DNA of 64,000 bases, taken from NCBI GenBank assembly GCA_900467745.1, contig UBQW01000009.1, positions 38,519 through 102,518 of the forward strand, read 5' to 3'. Source of the stretch: Hyphomicrobiales bacterium (lineage in GTDB: Bacteria > Pseudomonadota > Alphaproteobacteria > Rhizobiales > Rhizobiaceae). Positions 25,056-33,774 of this stretch are shown in pieces. The notes beneath the pieces were generated by a model. That model was given only the letters and a program-made list of their open reading frames with translations, ran no database searches and was not told where the DNA came from. The translations under genes and the position numbers were made by a program. Positions within the stretch are counted from its first letter, which is position 1. Every line of letters starts with the position of its first letter.

Positions 25056-26288
25056 GTGATCGTTAAGGGCAGGGATGTGGCGCGTGGCGCGCATGGTTTA
25101 CGCGGCGTCCTTCGCGCAGCCCGCAAGGGCGCGCAGGCCGCCCGATCGCTCCTGCTTCTCTCCGTCGTCCTTTCCTGCACGGCGCTGACAGCCTGCCAGT
25201 CCGACGTTGACGGCATCGCCAGGAACGTCAAGACCAACGATATCAAGCCGCCATCGAGCGATGTCGAGGAAAGCTTCGGCGAAAACGGTGCCGAGATCAC
25301 TCTGCTGATGCAGAAGGGCTCGAACGGGCTCTTCGAAGGCCCGTCGCGCGATGTAAGAGATGCTGCGGCCCTCGGCATCGGCGAACTCGGCGCCAACCAG
25401 GCCTTCGTCAAGGTGATTGACGTCGCCAGCCCCGCCGCAGCACCTGCCGCCGTGGCCGCCGCCAAGTCCAGAAGTTCGGCGATCCTCATCAGCTACCTGC
25501 CGCCGGCGACCACGGCGGCTGTCGCCGCCATGCCGTCCGACCAGCGCCCGCCGCTCCTCAATCTCGGCCAGCCCGTTCCGGCCACATCAGGCAATGTCTA
25601 CAATCTCGCATCGAGCGAGACCGACAGCGCGCTCGAAGGCCTGCGCACAGCCGCCGCCAGCGGCCACAAGAAGGTCGTCGTGTTCGCTGAGCGGAGTCTC
25701 CCGCAAACTGCCGATCTTAGGCTGGCGGACGCCATCCGCGCCTCGGGCGGCACCTTTCTCGGTATCGTCAGATATGACCTGACGGACGCCGCCGCCGCTG
25801 CCGCCGTGCAGACGGCCAAGCCGCAGCTGCAGCAGGCCGATACGGTGCTCATTCTCGGCCGCACCGCGATCACCACCACCATCGAAGGCGCCATCAAGGC
25901 CGGCGGCCAGAGCAATCTCAATTTCGTCGGAACCAGCGCCTGGCCGCCACAGACCTATCGCGAACCGACCGCCAACGGCACGCTGATCGCCATGGTCGAG
26001 CCTGAGGCAACCTCGCTGATCTCGGAGCGTTACCAGCGCCACTACAAGCGCCCGCTCTCGGCTGATGCCGCCTACGGCTATGACGCCATCGCCATCGCCT
26101 CGGGCATCATCCGCACCAAGGGGCCGACGGGCCTCAACGCCGAGACGCTGACCAGCAAGGTCGGCTTCCGCGGCGTCACCGGCCTTTTCCGCCTGTCGCC
26201 ATCGGGCCAGGTCGAGCGCCGCTTGAGCCTCTACGCCATCGGCGGCGGCAAGCTCAATGTGCTCGCCGCCGCTCCCGCTTCGTTCTGA
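25056..26288 (+). CDS. Lipoprotein with periplasmic-binding (type 1) fold, LpoA-like
   Basis: The mature protein (about 360 residues) follows a lipoprotein signal with lipobox LTAC. It has repeated alternating Rossmann-like units typical of Leu/Ile/Val-binding-protein folds ('ALGIGELGANQAFVKVIDV', 'GHKKVVVFAERS', 'YQRHYKRPLSADAAYGYDAIAIASGII'). Similar rhizobial proteins are named penicillin-binding protein activator; by analogy with LpoA this may modulate cell wall synthesis, but the ligand and partner are unknown. The start is uncertain: GTG 25056, with GGGGGAAG just before it, or TTG 25044. The N-terminal arm before the lipobox is long (about 46 residues). Confidence 0.75.
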   Translation: MIVKGRDVARGAHGLRGVLRAARKGAQAARSLLLLSVVLSCTALTACQSDVDGIARNVKTNDIKPPSSDVEESFGENGAEITLLMQKGSNGLFEGPSRDVRDAAALGIGELGANQAFVKVIDVASPAAAPAAVAAAKSRSSAILISYLPPATTAAVAAMPSDQRPPLLNLGQPVPATSGNVYNLASSETDSALEGLRTAAASGHKKVVVFAERSLPQTADLRLADAIRASGGTFLGIVRYDLTDAAAAAAVQTAKPQLQQADTVLILGRTAITTTIEGAIKAGGQSNLNFVGTSAWPPQTYREPTANGTLIAMVEPEATSLISERYQRHYKRPLSADAAYGYDAIAIASGIIRTKGPTGLNAETLTSKVGFRGVTGLFRLSPSGQVERRLSLYAIGGGKLNVLAAAPASF

Positions 26289-26308
26289 CGAAACCAACGG
26301 CCGCCCAA

Positions 26309-27835
26309 TCAGCCGGCCGTTGCGGCAGCGGCGAAGAACCCTTCCGGGCTCTCCACTTCCACCAGCCTCTTGCCGTCGATCTGCCAGAAGCGGTTGCCGA
26401 CGTTGCGGATGAAGTCGCGGTCGTGCGAGACCAGCAGGCAGCTCGCCTGCTGTGCCATCAGCTCGCTCTCCAGCGCCTCCTGGCCCTCGATGTCGAGATG
26501 GTTGGTCGGTTCGTCCAGCAGGTAGAAGTTCGGGTTGGTCAGCCGCAGCGCCAGCATCCCCAATCGTGCCTTCTGCCCGCCCGAGAGCCTGCCGATCGGC
26601 TTGCCCTGCATCTCGATCGTCATGCCTGCGCCGGCAAGCAGCGCGCGGGCTCTCGCGTCGCCGACATCGAAGCGCCTCAGGATCATCCGCATCGGCGTTT
26701 CCTCGTCGATCAGCTCGTTCAGCGCCTGGTCGCCATAGCCGAGCACCAGCGACGGCGTCGCCTTGATGCCCTCGACAGCACCTTCGGCTTCGATAATCGC
26801 CCGACGCAGCATCGCCACCATCCGGCTCTTGCCCATGCCATTGGCGCCGAGGAGCACGATGCGGTCGCCCTGGCAGATGAACTGCTTGCTGGTCCTGAAC
26901 AGCGGCGTGCCATCAGGCCGCGCCACGATCGCATCCTCGAGCGTCACCAGCACCTTGGCGTGGGTGCCGCGGTTGGCGAGCCGGATGGCGCCCGAGGAGC
27001 GCTCCAGATGCGCGGGCTTGGCCGCATCCTCCAGCTTTTCCGCCCGCTGCTTCAGCTGCTTGGTCTTGACGACGAGCAGGTCGCTGCCGGAGTTGATGCC
27101 GATATTGTTGAGCTTGGCGGCCTGCTGGCGCAGCCTCTCCGCCGTCTTCATGTCGCGCTGGTAGCGCCGCTCGTCGGCCGCATCGCTGTCGTCGAGCGCT
27201 GCCCGCGCTTGCGAATAGGGCAGCGAAAACAGCGCCGATTGCTCGGGCCTCAGAAACAGCGTGCGGTTCGTCGTGGCGTCGAGAAAGGCGCGGTCGTGGC
27301 TGGAGATGATGACAGGCATGTCGCGCGGCAGCGCGTTCAGCCAGTCCTCAAGCCGGGCGATCTTGCCGAGGTCGAGATGGTTGGTCGGCTCGTCGAGCAG
27401 AAGCACGTCGGGCTCGGTGACGGAGACCCGCGCCAGCATCGCCAGCCGTTGCCAGCCGCCGCTGAGCTGCCCCACCGGCCGCTCGCGCATCTCATCAGGC
27501 ACATCGAGACCGGCAAGCACCATGTCGACCCGCCAGCTCTCGTTGAGCTGCTGGTCCTCGGGCAGCGCCTTCAGCACTGCCTCGTGCAGCGGCAGCGCGA
27601 GCAGGGCAGGCGGCACGTCCTGTTCGACATGGCCGATGGTGAGTCCGCGTGAGCGGGTGACGTCGCCCTCGCTTGGCTCGATTGCGCCGGACAAGCAACG
27701 CAGCAGCGTGGACTTGCCGCGCCCGTTTGCGGCGACAAGGCCGATGCGGTCGCCGGCGCCGATCGCAAGCGTGAGGTTGGAAAACAGCGGCTTGCCAAGG
27801 GTGATGCCGAGATTGCGGATATGGATTGTCGTCAT
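26309..27835 (-). CDS. ABC-F family ATPase (two ATPase domains)
   Basis: This 508-residue soluble protein has two ATP-binding domains and no membrane domain: Walker A 'AANGRGKST' (35-43) and 'GANGMGKS'; two LSGG signatures ('QLSGGWQ' and 'RLSGGQK'); and 'LLDEPTNHLD' Walker B in both halves, with 'SSHDRAF' and 'SHDRDF' switch His. The linker (about 220-290) is helical and charged. Such proteins bind ribosomes and can influence translation or antibiotic protection; the particular role here is not evident. It lies alone, convergent with the preceding lipoprotein gene. Confidence 0.92.
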   Translation of the reverse strand: MTTIHIRNLGITLGKPLFSNLTLAIGAGDRIGLVAANGRGKSTLLRCLSGAIEPSEGDVTRSRGLTIGHVEQDVPPALLALPLHEAVLKALPEDQQLNESWRVDMVLAGLDVPDEMRERPVGQLSGGWQRLAMLARVSVTEPDVLLLDEPTNHLDLGKIARLEDWLNALPRDMPVIISSHDRAFLDATTNRTLFLRPEQSALFSLPYSQARAALDDSDAADERRYQRDMKTAERLRQQAAKLNNIGINSGSDLLVVKTKQLKQRAEKLEDAAKPAHLERSSGAIRLANRGTHAKVLVTLEDAIVARPDGTPLFRTSKQFICQGDRIVLLGANGMGKSRMVAMLRRAIIEAEGAVEGIKATPSLVLGYGDQALNELIDEETPMRMILRRFDVGDARARALLAGAGMTIEMQGKPIGRLSGGQKARLGMLALRLTNPNFYLLDEPTNHLDIEGQEALESELMAQQASCLLVSHDRDFIRNVGNRFWQIDGKRLVEVESPEGFFAAAATAG

Positions 27836-28008
27836 GATCTTGCTCTGGTCTTGCGAGCAGGCACAGGCGCGTCGCGGGCGTCAGCCTTCATCGCGCGCGT
27901 ATGCTCAAGCTCGGGGGATCTAGAAACATGCAGGCGAGCACAGGCTCACGGCTGCAGTGCCACGAGGGGCGGACCAGGAAGAGGGTGTCGAGAAACGGTC
28001 TCTGGTCA

Positions 28009-28032
28009 GCCCTGCAAACGCATTTGCAGGGC
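28009..28032. repeat. Perfect 10-bp hairpin in the gap between ABC-F and hypothetical gene
   Basis: The arms GCCCTGCAAA (28009-28018) and TTTGCAGGGC (28023-28032) enclose a 4-base loop CGCA. Neither strand has a T tract after it, so it is not a clear terminator. Otherwise the 295-base gap 27836-28130 shows no recognisable gene or RNA. Confidence 0.85.
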
Positions 28033-28130
28033 GTTGACGGGGCCACGCTGGCGATTGAATCGGAAATGTATCGTCACGCGCAACCCTCCTTTCTCAAGTA
28101 TCTCGGCAATAGCATTGCAGCCGCGAAAAT

Positions 28131-28517
28131 TCAACCGTGATGCTCGTGCACCGTGATCAGGAAGATCGCATCGGCCTCGATCGCCTTCAGGATCGCACCT
28201 CCGTCGCTGCGGTAGATCTGCAATTCCGAAAGCACGCCCGCGGCCGAAAACAGGATGATATCGACAAGCGGCCCATAGGGATCGGCGACCTCCTTGTCGT
28301 CGAAATAGCCGGACGCGACGGGGTGCGCCGGCAGGTCGGCGGGCCAATCCGTCCGGTCGCGCAGGCGAAGGCGCAGCGAGCCGGATGCGTCGATCTCGGC
28401 GGCGCGGTAATGGTCGCAGTCCCAGGCTGGCGGCACCTCGCCGCGCGCGGCGTGGCGCGCCAGACGCTGGATGATCTGCTTTTCTGCGGGGTTCAACTCT
28501 CTCCAAATCAACGTCAC
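28131..28517 (-). CDS. Conserved hypothetical protein
   Basis: A 128-residue protein without signal peptide or membrane helix. It has an N-terminal helical segment ('NPAEKQIIQRLARHAARGEVPPAWDCDHY') followed by several beta strands and ends 'FLITVHEHHG'. I recognise no named family with certainty. The start is ATG 28517, and the gene lies 34 bases after the HerA-like gene on the same strand, so the two may be cotranscribed. Confidence 0.7.
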   Translation of the reverse strand: MTLIWRELNPAEKQIIQRLARHAARGEVPPAWDCDHYRAAEIDASGSLRLRLRDRTDWPADLPAHPVASGYFDDKEVADPYGPLVDIILFSAAGVLSELQIYRSDGGAILKAIEADAIFLITVHEHHG

Positions 28518-28551
28518 GCGGTCGCTTCCGAAAAGGGTTGAGGGATTAGGG

Positions 28552-30150
28552 TTACCGTTTCAGGCTGCCGAGAATGCCGCGCACCAGCGCCCGTCCGACC
28601 TGGGTCGCCACGGTGCGCGCCACGCTCTTCATCGCCGCTTCCACCACCGTTTCGCGCTGGTAGCCGCCGGAGCGGGGGCGGCCTTGCGCCGGCTTCTCGT
28701 CCTTATCGTCGTCGCCGAAGCCCGGCAGCGTCCAGCGGCCCGACGCGCTTCCCTCCGTCGGCTGTGTCGGCTGCGCCTGCTTGGCGGCATCGGAATCCGA
28801 TGCCTTCTGGGCCCGCGCCGCCAGGATCTCGAAGGCGGATTCGCGGTCGACATCCTCGTCATAGACGCCGAGCACCGGGCTCTTGTCCATCACCTGCTGG
28901 CGTTCTGCATCGGTGAGCGGCCCGACACGGCCGGATGGCGGCCGCACCAGCGTGCGCTCGACGATCGATGGCGCACCCTTGGCCTCCAGCGTCGAGACGA
29001 GCGCCTCGCCGGTTCCAAGCGTGGTGATCACGGTGGCGCAGTCGAAGGCCGGGTTGGGGCGGAACGTATCGGCCGCCGTCTTCACCGCCTTCTGCTCGCG
29101 CGGCGTATAGGCGCGCAACGCATGCTGCACGCGGTTGCCGAGCTGCGCCAGCACCGTCTCCGGCACGTCGAGCGGGTTCTGCGTGACGAAATAGACGCCG
29201 ACGCCCTTGGAGCGGATCAGGCGCACCACCTGCTCGACACGCTCGACGAGCACCTTCGGCGCGTCGTTGAAGAGCAGATGCGCTTCGTCGAAGAAGAACA
29301 CCAGCTTCGGCTTCTCCGGATCGCCGACTTCGGGCAGCTCCTCGAAGAGCTCCGACAGCAGCCAGAGCAGGAAGGTCGCGTAAAGCCGCGGGTTCATCAT
29401 CAGCTTGTCGGCGGCGAGCACCGAGATAGTCCCGTAGCCGCGATTGTCTGATCGCATGATGTCGGTGATCTTCAGCGCCGGCTCGCCGAAGAAATGCTCG
29501 GCGCCCTGCTGCTCGAGCACCAAGAGCGCGCGCTGGATCGAGCCGACGGAGGCCTTGGAGATCAGCCCGTACTGGCTGGAAAGCTCGGTGGCGTTCTCGC
29601 CCATGTAGTTGAGAAGGGCGGAAAAATCCTTGAGGTCGAGCAGCGGCAGGCCGCCCTTGTCGGCGATCTTGAAGGCGATGTTGATCACGCCTTCCTGCGG
29701 CTCAGACGCATCCATCAGCCGGGCGAGCAGGAGAGGGCCCATCTCGGCGATGGTGGTGCGCACCCGGTGGCCCTTTTCGCCGAACAGGTCCCAGAAGATC
29801 ACTGGGAACTGGTCCGCTTCGTAATCGTCGAAACCGATCTGCTCGGCCCGCTTGGTCATCCAGTCCTGCGGCTGGCCCTTCATGGCAATGCCGGAGAGAT
29901 CGCCCTTGATGTCGGCGCAGAAGACGGGAACGCCGGCTCTCGCGAAACCTTCGGCCAGCACCTGCAGCGTCACCGTCTTGCCGGTGCCGGTGGCGCCGGT
30001 CACCAGTCCGTGGCGGTTGCCGTATTTGAGTTCCAGATATTCGGGGGTGTTGATACTGTCATCAGGGTTGCGGCTGGTACCGATGTAGATCTTGCCATCC
30101 TCGAGCATGCGAAAGGTCTCCCTGCCGGCGACGGACGCCGATTGCGTCAT
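28552..30150 (-). CDS. HerA-like ATPase (DUF853)
   Basis: This 532-residue protein has P-loop GATGTGKT near residue 60, Walker B-like 'KLVFFFDEAHLLF', and the 'GVGVYFVTQNPLDVPETVLAQLGNRVQHALR' motor motif of HerA/FtsK-type ATPases. The DUF853 family has a HerA-like ATPase fold and unknown cellular function, possibly DNA handling. A Pro/Gly/Lys-rich linker ('GRWTLPGFGDDDKDEKPAQGRPRSGG') precedes a final helical tail. The start at 30150 has a later alternative (MLEDG, 42 bases downstream). Confidence 0.9.
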   Translation of the reverse strand: MTQSASVAGRETFRMLEDGKIYIGTSRNPDDSINTPEYLELKYGNRHGLVTGATGTGKTVTLQVLAEGFARAGVPVFCADIKGDLSGIAMKGQPQDWMTKRAEQIGFDDYEADQFPVIFWDLFGEKGHRVRTTIAEMGPLLLARLMDASEPQEGVINIAFKIADKGGLPLLDLKDFSALLNYMGENATELSSQYGLISKASVGSIQRALLVLEQQGAEHFFGEPALKITDIMRSDNRGYGTISVLAADKLMMNPRLYATFLLWLLSELFEELPEVGDPEKPKLVFFFDEAHLLFNDAPKVLVERVEQVVRLIRSKGVGVYFVTQNPLDVPETVLAQLGNRVQHALRAYTPREQKAVKTAADTFRPNPAFDCATVITTLGTGEALVSTLEAKGAPSIVERTLVRPPSGRVGPLTDAERQQVMDKSPVLGVYDEDVDRESAFEILAARAQKASDSDAAKQAQPTQPTEGSASGRWTLPGFGDDDKDEKPAQGRPRSGGYQRETVVEAAMKSVARTVATQVGRALVRGILGSLKR

Positions 30151-30304
30151 ATGCGGAGAGCATAATCCGCATGTTCATTGTAATATGCTTCGACTGTTAT
30201 AAGCAGGGACCGCAATGCCGACAACTGTCTGCATTAAAAGGAAAACTGGATAAGCGATGATCACGTCGCGGATGCCTTGAGTTGCCACTCAAACTCGATT
30301 AACG

Positions 30305-30320
30305 TTGACGTTAACGTCAA
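30305..30320 (+). promoter_or_regulatory. Perfect 16-base palindrome before the small unknown gene
   Basis: TTGACGTTAACGTCAA is a perfect palindrome 8 bases before the AGGAGG ribosome site of the next gene. From memory it resembles published MerR-type (LiuR-like) operator motifs of proteobacteria. Direct evidence is only the symmetry and position. Confidence 0.6.
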
Positions 30321-30339
30321 TAAAACCAGGAGGATGACG

Positions 30340-30735
30340 ATGAATGAAATCGTGGATCAGATAGCCGCACGGGTCGGCATTCCGGCCGAAGTGGCCGAAA
30401 AGGCGCTCGGCATGATGCTTGGCTTTCTCCAGCGCGAAGCGGCCGACGGCCCGGTCGCCAAGATGATCGAGGCCATTCCGGGCGCCTCCGATCTGGTCGC
30501 CCAGTATAACGGCGCCGGCGAAACCGGCGGCGGCGGCCTTCTCGGCAGCATCATGGGCGCTCTGGGCGGCGGCGGCATCATGGCGCTCGGCCAGCAGCTG
30601 ATGTCGGAAGGCCTCGGCATGGGCGAGATCACCTCGCTCGCCAAGGAAACCCTTTCGATCGCCGAACAGCATGCCGGCAAGGAAGTCGTCGACGAGGTCG
30701 TCGCCTCGGTGCCGGGGCTCAGCCAGTTCGTTTGA
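30340..30735 (+). CDS. Small Gly-rich helical protein, DUF2267/DUF2780-like
   Basis: A 131-residue protein with two helical regions (about 1-45 and 85-125) around a central glycine-rich segment (about 55-90, 'GGGGLLGSIMGALGGGGIMALG'). The repeating pattern '[IV]P[GE][AL][SA]' near residue 50 and at the C terminus resembles small DUF2267/DUF2780-type proteins, but the match is not firm. The start at 30340 is chosen because AGGAGG is 6 bases upstream. A perfect palindrome lies just before the ribosome site, so an unknown regulator probably controls it. Confidence 0.7.
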   Translation: MNEIVDQIAARVGIPAEVAEKALGMMLGFLQREAADGPVAKMIEAIPGASDLVAQYNGAGETGGGGLLGSIMGALGGGGIMALGQQLMSEGLGMGEITSLAKETLSIAEQHAGKEVVDEVVASVPGLSQFV

Positions 30736-30835
30736 TCGGATTGGGTTGATGGATGATGCAGCGGGCGGATCTTCCGCCCGTTTTGCTGTGGGGTGGGTGG
30801 TGAGGTGAGTGCTGAGGTGGGCGTTGTGCCGTGTA

Positions 30836-30960
30836 GCCCCCTCATCCGCCTGCCGGCACCTTCTCCCCGTGGGGGAGAAGAGACTCGTAGTGGGCCGCTC
30901 GCTCCCTCTTCCCTTCGCCCCAACGGGGAGAAGGTGGCCCGAAGGGTCGGATGAGGGGGC
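30836..30960. repeat. RIME1-like palindromic element, copy 1
   Basis: A 125-base intergenic element with perfect 13-base ends (30836-30848 and 30948-30960, inverted) and two internal GC-rich hairpins around 'CTTCTCCCC...GGGGAGAAGG'. It matches my memory of Rhizobium intergenic mosaic element 1 and is repeated at 41662-41793. Confidence 0.8.
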
Positions 30961-31001
30961 TGCGCGCTCAAACGCCAGCCACCACCCAAACCCAATAAAC
31001 C

Positions 31002-31457
31002 CTACTGCGTCACCCCAACCAACTGCATCCAAACAGCCGCCTGATCCCGCGCCGTCTGCCGATCGGCCTCATCCAGCGCGCTCCCGCCACAGAACGTCTC
31101 CACCTGCGCCCGGTCACTCTCCGCCGTCGCTGCATGCTTCGCGCCAACCATCACATGCCGCCACGCGCAGCCCAAAACGCGATCTTCGACGATCGCCGTA
31201 TCGCACCCGGTGCTCAAGCACAGCGCAACCTTCTCCTGGCTCTCATAACCCCCACTAACCGCGCTCGCATAAGTCACCGCCCACCCCGTACGCGTATCCC
31301 GGCATCCGGCCGGATCGGCGCTCAAATTGCACGATGTCGTGGCGACATAATCCTTCGCCGGTGGGAAGTCGGGGAATTCGGCTAGGTTGACGCATCCGCA
31401 AGCCAGAAGTGCTGCCGCAAACCACTGCAATATCGCCTCCCGCCGTTGCGCGACCAC
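31002..31457 (-). CDS. Predicted cysteine-rich lipoprotein of unknown function
   Basis: A 151-residue protein with an N-terminal hydrophobic stretch ending LLACGC (lipobox near residue 20). The mature part contains several Cys ('SCNLSADPAGC', 'ALCLSTGC', 'LGCAWRH', 'VETFCGG') that could form disulphides in the periplasm. No family recognised. The start is GTG at 31457 without a convincing ribosome site; an earlier start is not apparent. The gene stands alone after the RIME1 element. Confidence 0.6.
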   Translation of the reverse strand: MVAQRREAILQWFAAALLACGCVNLAEFPDFPPAKDYVATTSCNLSADPAGCRDTRTGWAVTYASAVSGGYESQEKVALCLSTGCDTAIVEDRVLGCAWRHVMVGAKHAATAESDRAQVETFCGGSALDEADRQTARDQAAVWMQLVGVTQ

Positions 31458-31619
31458 ACTGCTTGCTGGGAGACATCGGACGATGGCTCACGACAGGCCA
31501 AATCAGTGATGAATGCCAAATCAGTCGTGAGTGTATGTGTTATCGCCGCTCGCCGAAAGTGGGTTTCGGCCCGGAAAATCGATCCTGACGCGGTCCTGGT
31601 TCAGGCGGTCGGATGGGGG

Positions 31620-31832
31620 TCAGTGCTTGCTTTTTGTCTCGCGGGCAAGCTTCAGGATGACGTCATCAGCCGCGTCGGCGAGAGCCATGGCGATTTCGGC
31701 GGCTTTCCACCCTCTCTTCTCTCCGTCACGGATAAGTTCGAAGAGCATGGGTTCGAATTCGGACCGGCAGGTCTCCATTCGCTGGTCCGAATTGGATCGA
31801 TTCTTGGAAGACTGAATATCCGTCATCATCAA
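31620..31832 (-). CDS. Small hypothetical protein (70 residues)
   Basis: A charged, mostly helical protein with 'LFELIRDGEKRGWKAAEIAMALADAADDVILKLA'. The composition and pattern resemble a helical DNA- or partner-binding small protein but no family is recognised. Three in-frame ATGs (31832, 31829, 31826) follow a GGGG site about 6 bases upstream. The 357-base region upstream holds two hairpins. Confidence 0.55.
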   Translation of the reverse strand: MMMTDIQSSKNRSNSDQRMETCRSEFEPMLFELIRDGEKRGWKAAEIAMALADAADDVILKLARETKSKH

Positions 31833-32189
31833 TACCCCAGATTAGAGGGTAGATTTAGCAAGGCCGCTGAAGAGCGCAAGTAAATATGTTAATCGGTCAT
31901 TAACAATTCGATTTTTTTGCCTGACATAAGCAAAAAAACAACTAGGAACCCAAGAAGGGCCCGTCGGGGTGAGACGGGCCCCCGCCTTCTTTGTCGCACT
32001 GGAAAAGCAACTCTGTCAGCAGTAAAAGCTTGGATCCCAGGAAGTAACCGGTCAACTTCTACCTTTTTTGTACTTGGTACCGCCTTTCAGCGGCGAAGCG
32101 AGCCGTTTCCCGTAAATATTATGGGTTTATTTCGGAAGGTCGGCTCGTGAGCATGGTTGTTCCGGATATACTAACATAAGAGTGTATTT
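31833..32189. other. Intergenic region before zwf stop
   Basis: These 357 bases separate the 70-residue gene from the zwf stop, both on the minus strand. Apart from the two hairpins at 31912-31992, the region is AT-rich and shows no reliable gene. A plus-strand frame at about 31917-32150 begins at TTG and has no recognisable features. Confidence 0.5.
31912..31992. other. Two adjacent hairpins, possible terminator or small RNA
   Basis: First hairpin: arms TTTTTTTGC (31912-31920) and GCAAAAAAA (31930-31938). Second: a 9-bp GC stem GGGCCCGTC (31957-31965) with GACGGGCCC (31973-31981), extended outward by AAGAAGG/CCTTCTT (31952-31958 with 31985-31991). The plus strand is followed by TTTGTC, so it may terminate a plus-strand RNA. 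On the minus strand it could terminate the upstream zwf transcript. Confidence 0.5.
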
Positions 32190-33713
32190 TTATTCATGTG
32201 CGCTTTTTGGGTTGTGTAGAATAACGCCGAGCTCATGCCATTGCCGGCCATCCTTACGGATCAGCTCGTCGGCGCAGGTCGGCCCCATGCTTCCCGGCAG
32301 ATAGGGCTCCGGCTGTTCGTCGCTCTTGCCCCAGAGATCGAGGAAGGGCTGTACGGCGGCCCAGCCCGCCTCGATGCCGTCGGCGCGCTGAAACAGCGTC
32401 TGGTCGCCGATGAAGAGATCGTAGAGCAGGGACTCGTAGCCGGTCATCTTGCCGATGTCGAATTTGTCGGCATAGCGGAAGTCGAGCGAGACAGGCACGG
32501 TATCGACCGAAAGCCCCGGCGACTTGATCGACAGCTCGACGCTCAAGCCCTCATCCGGCTGCACCTGGATGACCAGCCGGTTCGGCGGCAGGCTGCGCTT
32601 GATGTCGGTCTCGCGAAACTGCGCGAAGGGCACCTGGCGGAAGGTGACGACGATCTCGGTATCGCGCGCCTTCATCGCCTTGCCGGTTCGGAGATAGAAG
32701 GGCACGCCCGCCCAGCGCCACGTATCGACATAAAGCTTCAGCGCCACGAATGTCTCGGTCCTTGTGTCGGGCGATACGTCCTTGGTCTCGCGAAAGGCGG
32801 TGACCGGGTTGCCGTTGAGGGGGCCGCTCGTATAGACGCCGCGCACGCCATGCTCGGCCGCTTCCTCGGGCGTATAGATCCTGAGCGCGCTCAAGGCCTT
32901 GCTCTTTTCGCTGCGGATCGCCTCGGCCCCAAACCCGTTCGGCGCCTCCATGGCGATCATCGCCAGCAGCTGGAACAGATGGTTCGGCACCATGTCGCGC
33001 AGCGCGCCGGTCGCATCGTAGAACTTGCCGCGGCTGCCGACATCGACCGTCTCGGCGGCGGTGATCTGAACATGGTCGATATAGTTGTTGTTCCACAGCG
33101 CCTCGATCATCATGTTGGCGAAGCGTGTGGTCAGGATGTTCTGCACCGTCTCCTTGCCGAGGAAGTGATCGAGCCGGTAAACCTGGCTTTCCGAGACCTT
33201 GGAGAGGATGCGCGCATTGAGCGCCTGGGCCGAGGCAAGATCGGTCCCGAACGGCTTTTCGATGGCGATCCGCCGAAACGCGCTGTCGGTCTCCTGGGTC
33301 AGCCCGTGTTCGGCGAGCTTCTCCACGATCGTCCCGAAGAATTGCGGCGGCACGGCGAGATAGAAGGCGGCATTGCCGCTCGACGCCTTCTCGAGCCGCG
33401 CCTTGATATCGAGATAGATTTCGTCCTCGGTGAAATCGCCAGACGTATAGGCGATCCGCTTGCTGAGGCTCTTCCAGCCATCGCTTTCGGCATGCGCCCC
33501 GCCATCATCGAGCGTCTTCAGGAAATCATCGAGCCGCGTCACCAGCATCGCATCGTCACCAGGGTCGATGCCGACGCCGAGAATGCGGAGATCCTCGCCG
33601 GTGAGCCCGCTCTGCGTGAGGTTGATGATCGCGGGAACAAGCAGCCGCCGCGTGAGGTCTCCGGTGGCTCCGAAGATGACAAGCGTGACCGGCGGGCTGG
33701 GAGCTGCGTCCAT
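32190..33713 (-). CDS. zwf: Glucose-6-phosphate 1-dehydrogenase
   Basis: This 507-residue enzyme oxidises glucose 6-phosphate to 6-phosphogluconolactone with NADP+/NAD+, feeding the Entner-Doudoroff and pentose phosphate pathways. It has the N-terminal 'IFGATGDLTRRLLVPA' nucleotide-binding loop, 'IEKPFG' and the active-site motif 'DHFLGKE'. The length is normal. The start at 33713 follows AAGGAG at a 6-base spacing; longer in-frame extension upstream has no supporting signal. It is not next to pgl or edd here. A ParE-type toxin-antitoxin pair lies upstream on the same strand. Confidence 0.94.
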   Translation of the reverse strand: MDAAPSPPVTLVIFGATGDLTRRLLVPAIINLTQSGLTGEDLRILGVGIDPGDDAMLVTRLDDFLKTLDDGGAHAESDGWKSLSKRIAYTSGDFTEDEIYLDIKARLEKASSGNAAFYLAVPPQFFGTIVEKLAEHGLTQETDSAFRRIAIEKPFGTDLASAQALNARILSKVSESQVYRLDHFLGKETVQNILTTRFANMMIEALWNNNYIDHVQITAAETVDVGSRGKFYDATGALRDMVPNHLFQLLAMIAMEAPNGFGAEAIRSEKSKALSALRIYTPEEAAEHGVRGVYTSGPLNGNPVTAFRETKDVSPDTRTETFVALKLYVDTWRWAGVPFYLRTGKAMKARDTEIVVTFRQVPFAQFRETDIKRSLPPNRLVIQVQPDEGLSVELSIKSPGLSVDTVPVSLDFRYADKFDIGKMTGYESLLYDLFIGDQTLFQRADGIEAGWAAVQPFLDLWGKSDEQPEPYLPGSMGPTCADELIRKDGRQWHELGVILHNPKSAHE

Positions 33714-33774
33714 GATGATCTCCTTGATATGGGAGGGGGAAGATAGAGCGGGTGGATGGGGTGCCAAGCGGGGG

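Noticed and set aside
27836..28130. Possible gene at about 27901-28140 on the plus strand
   Set aside because: No ribosome site, no recognisable feature, and it includes the perfect hairpin; treated as noncoding.
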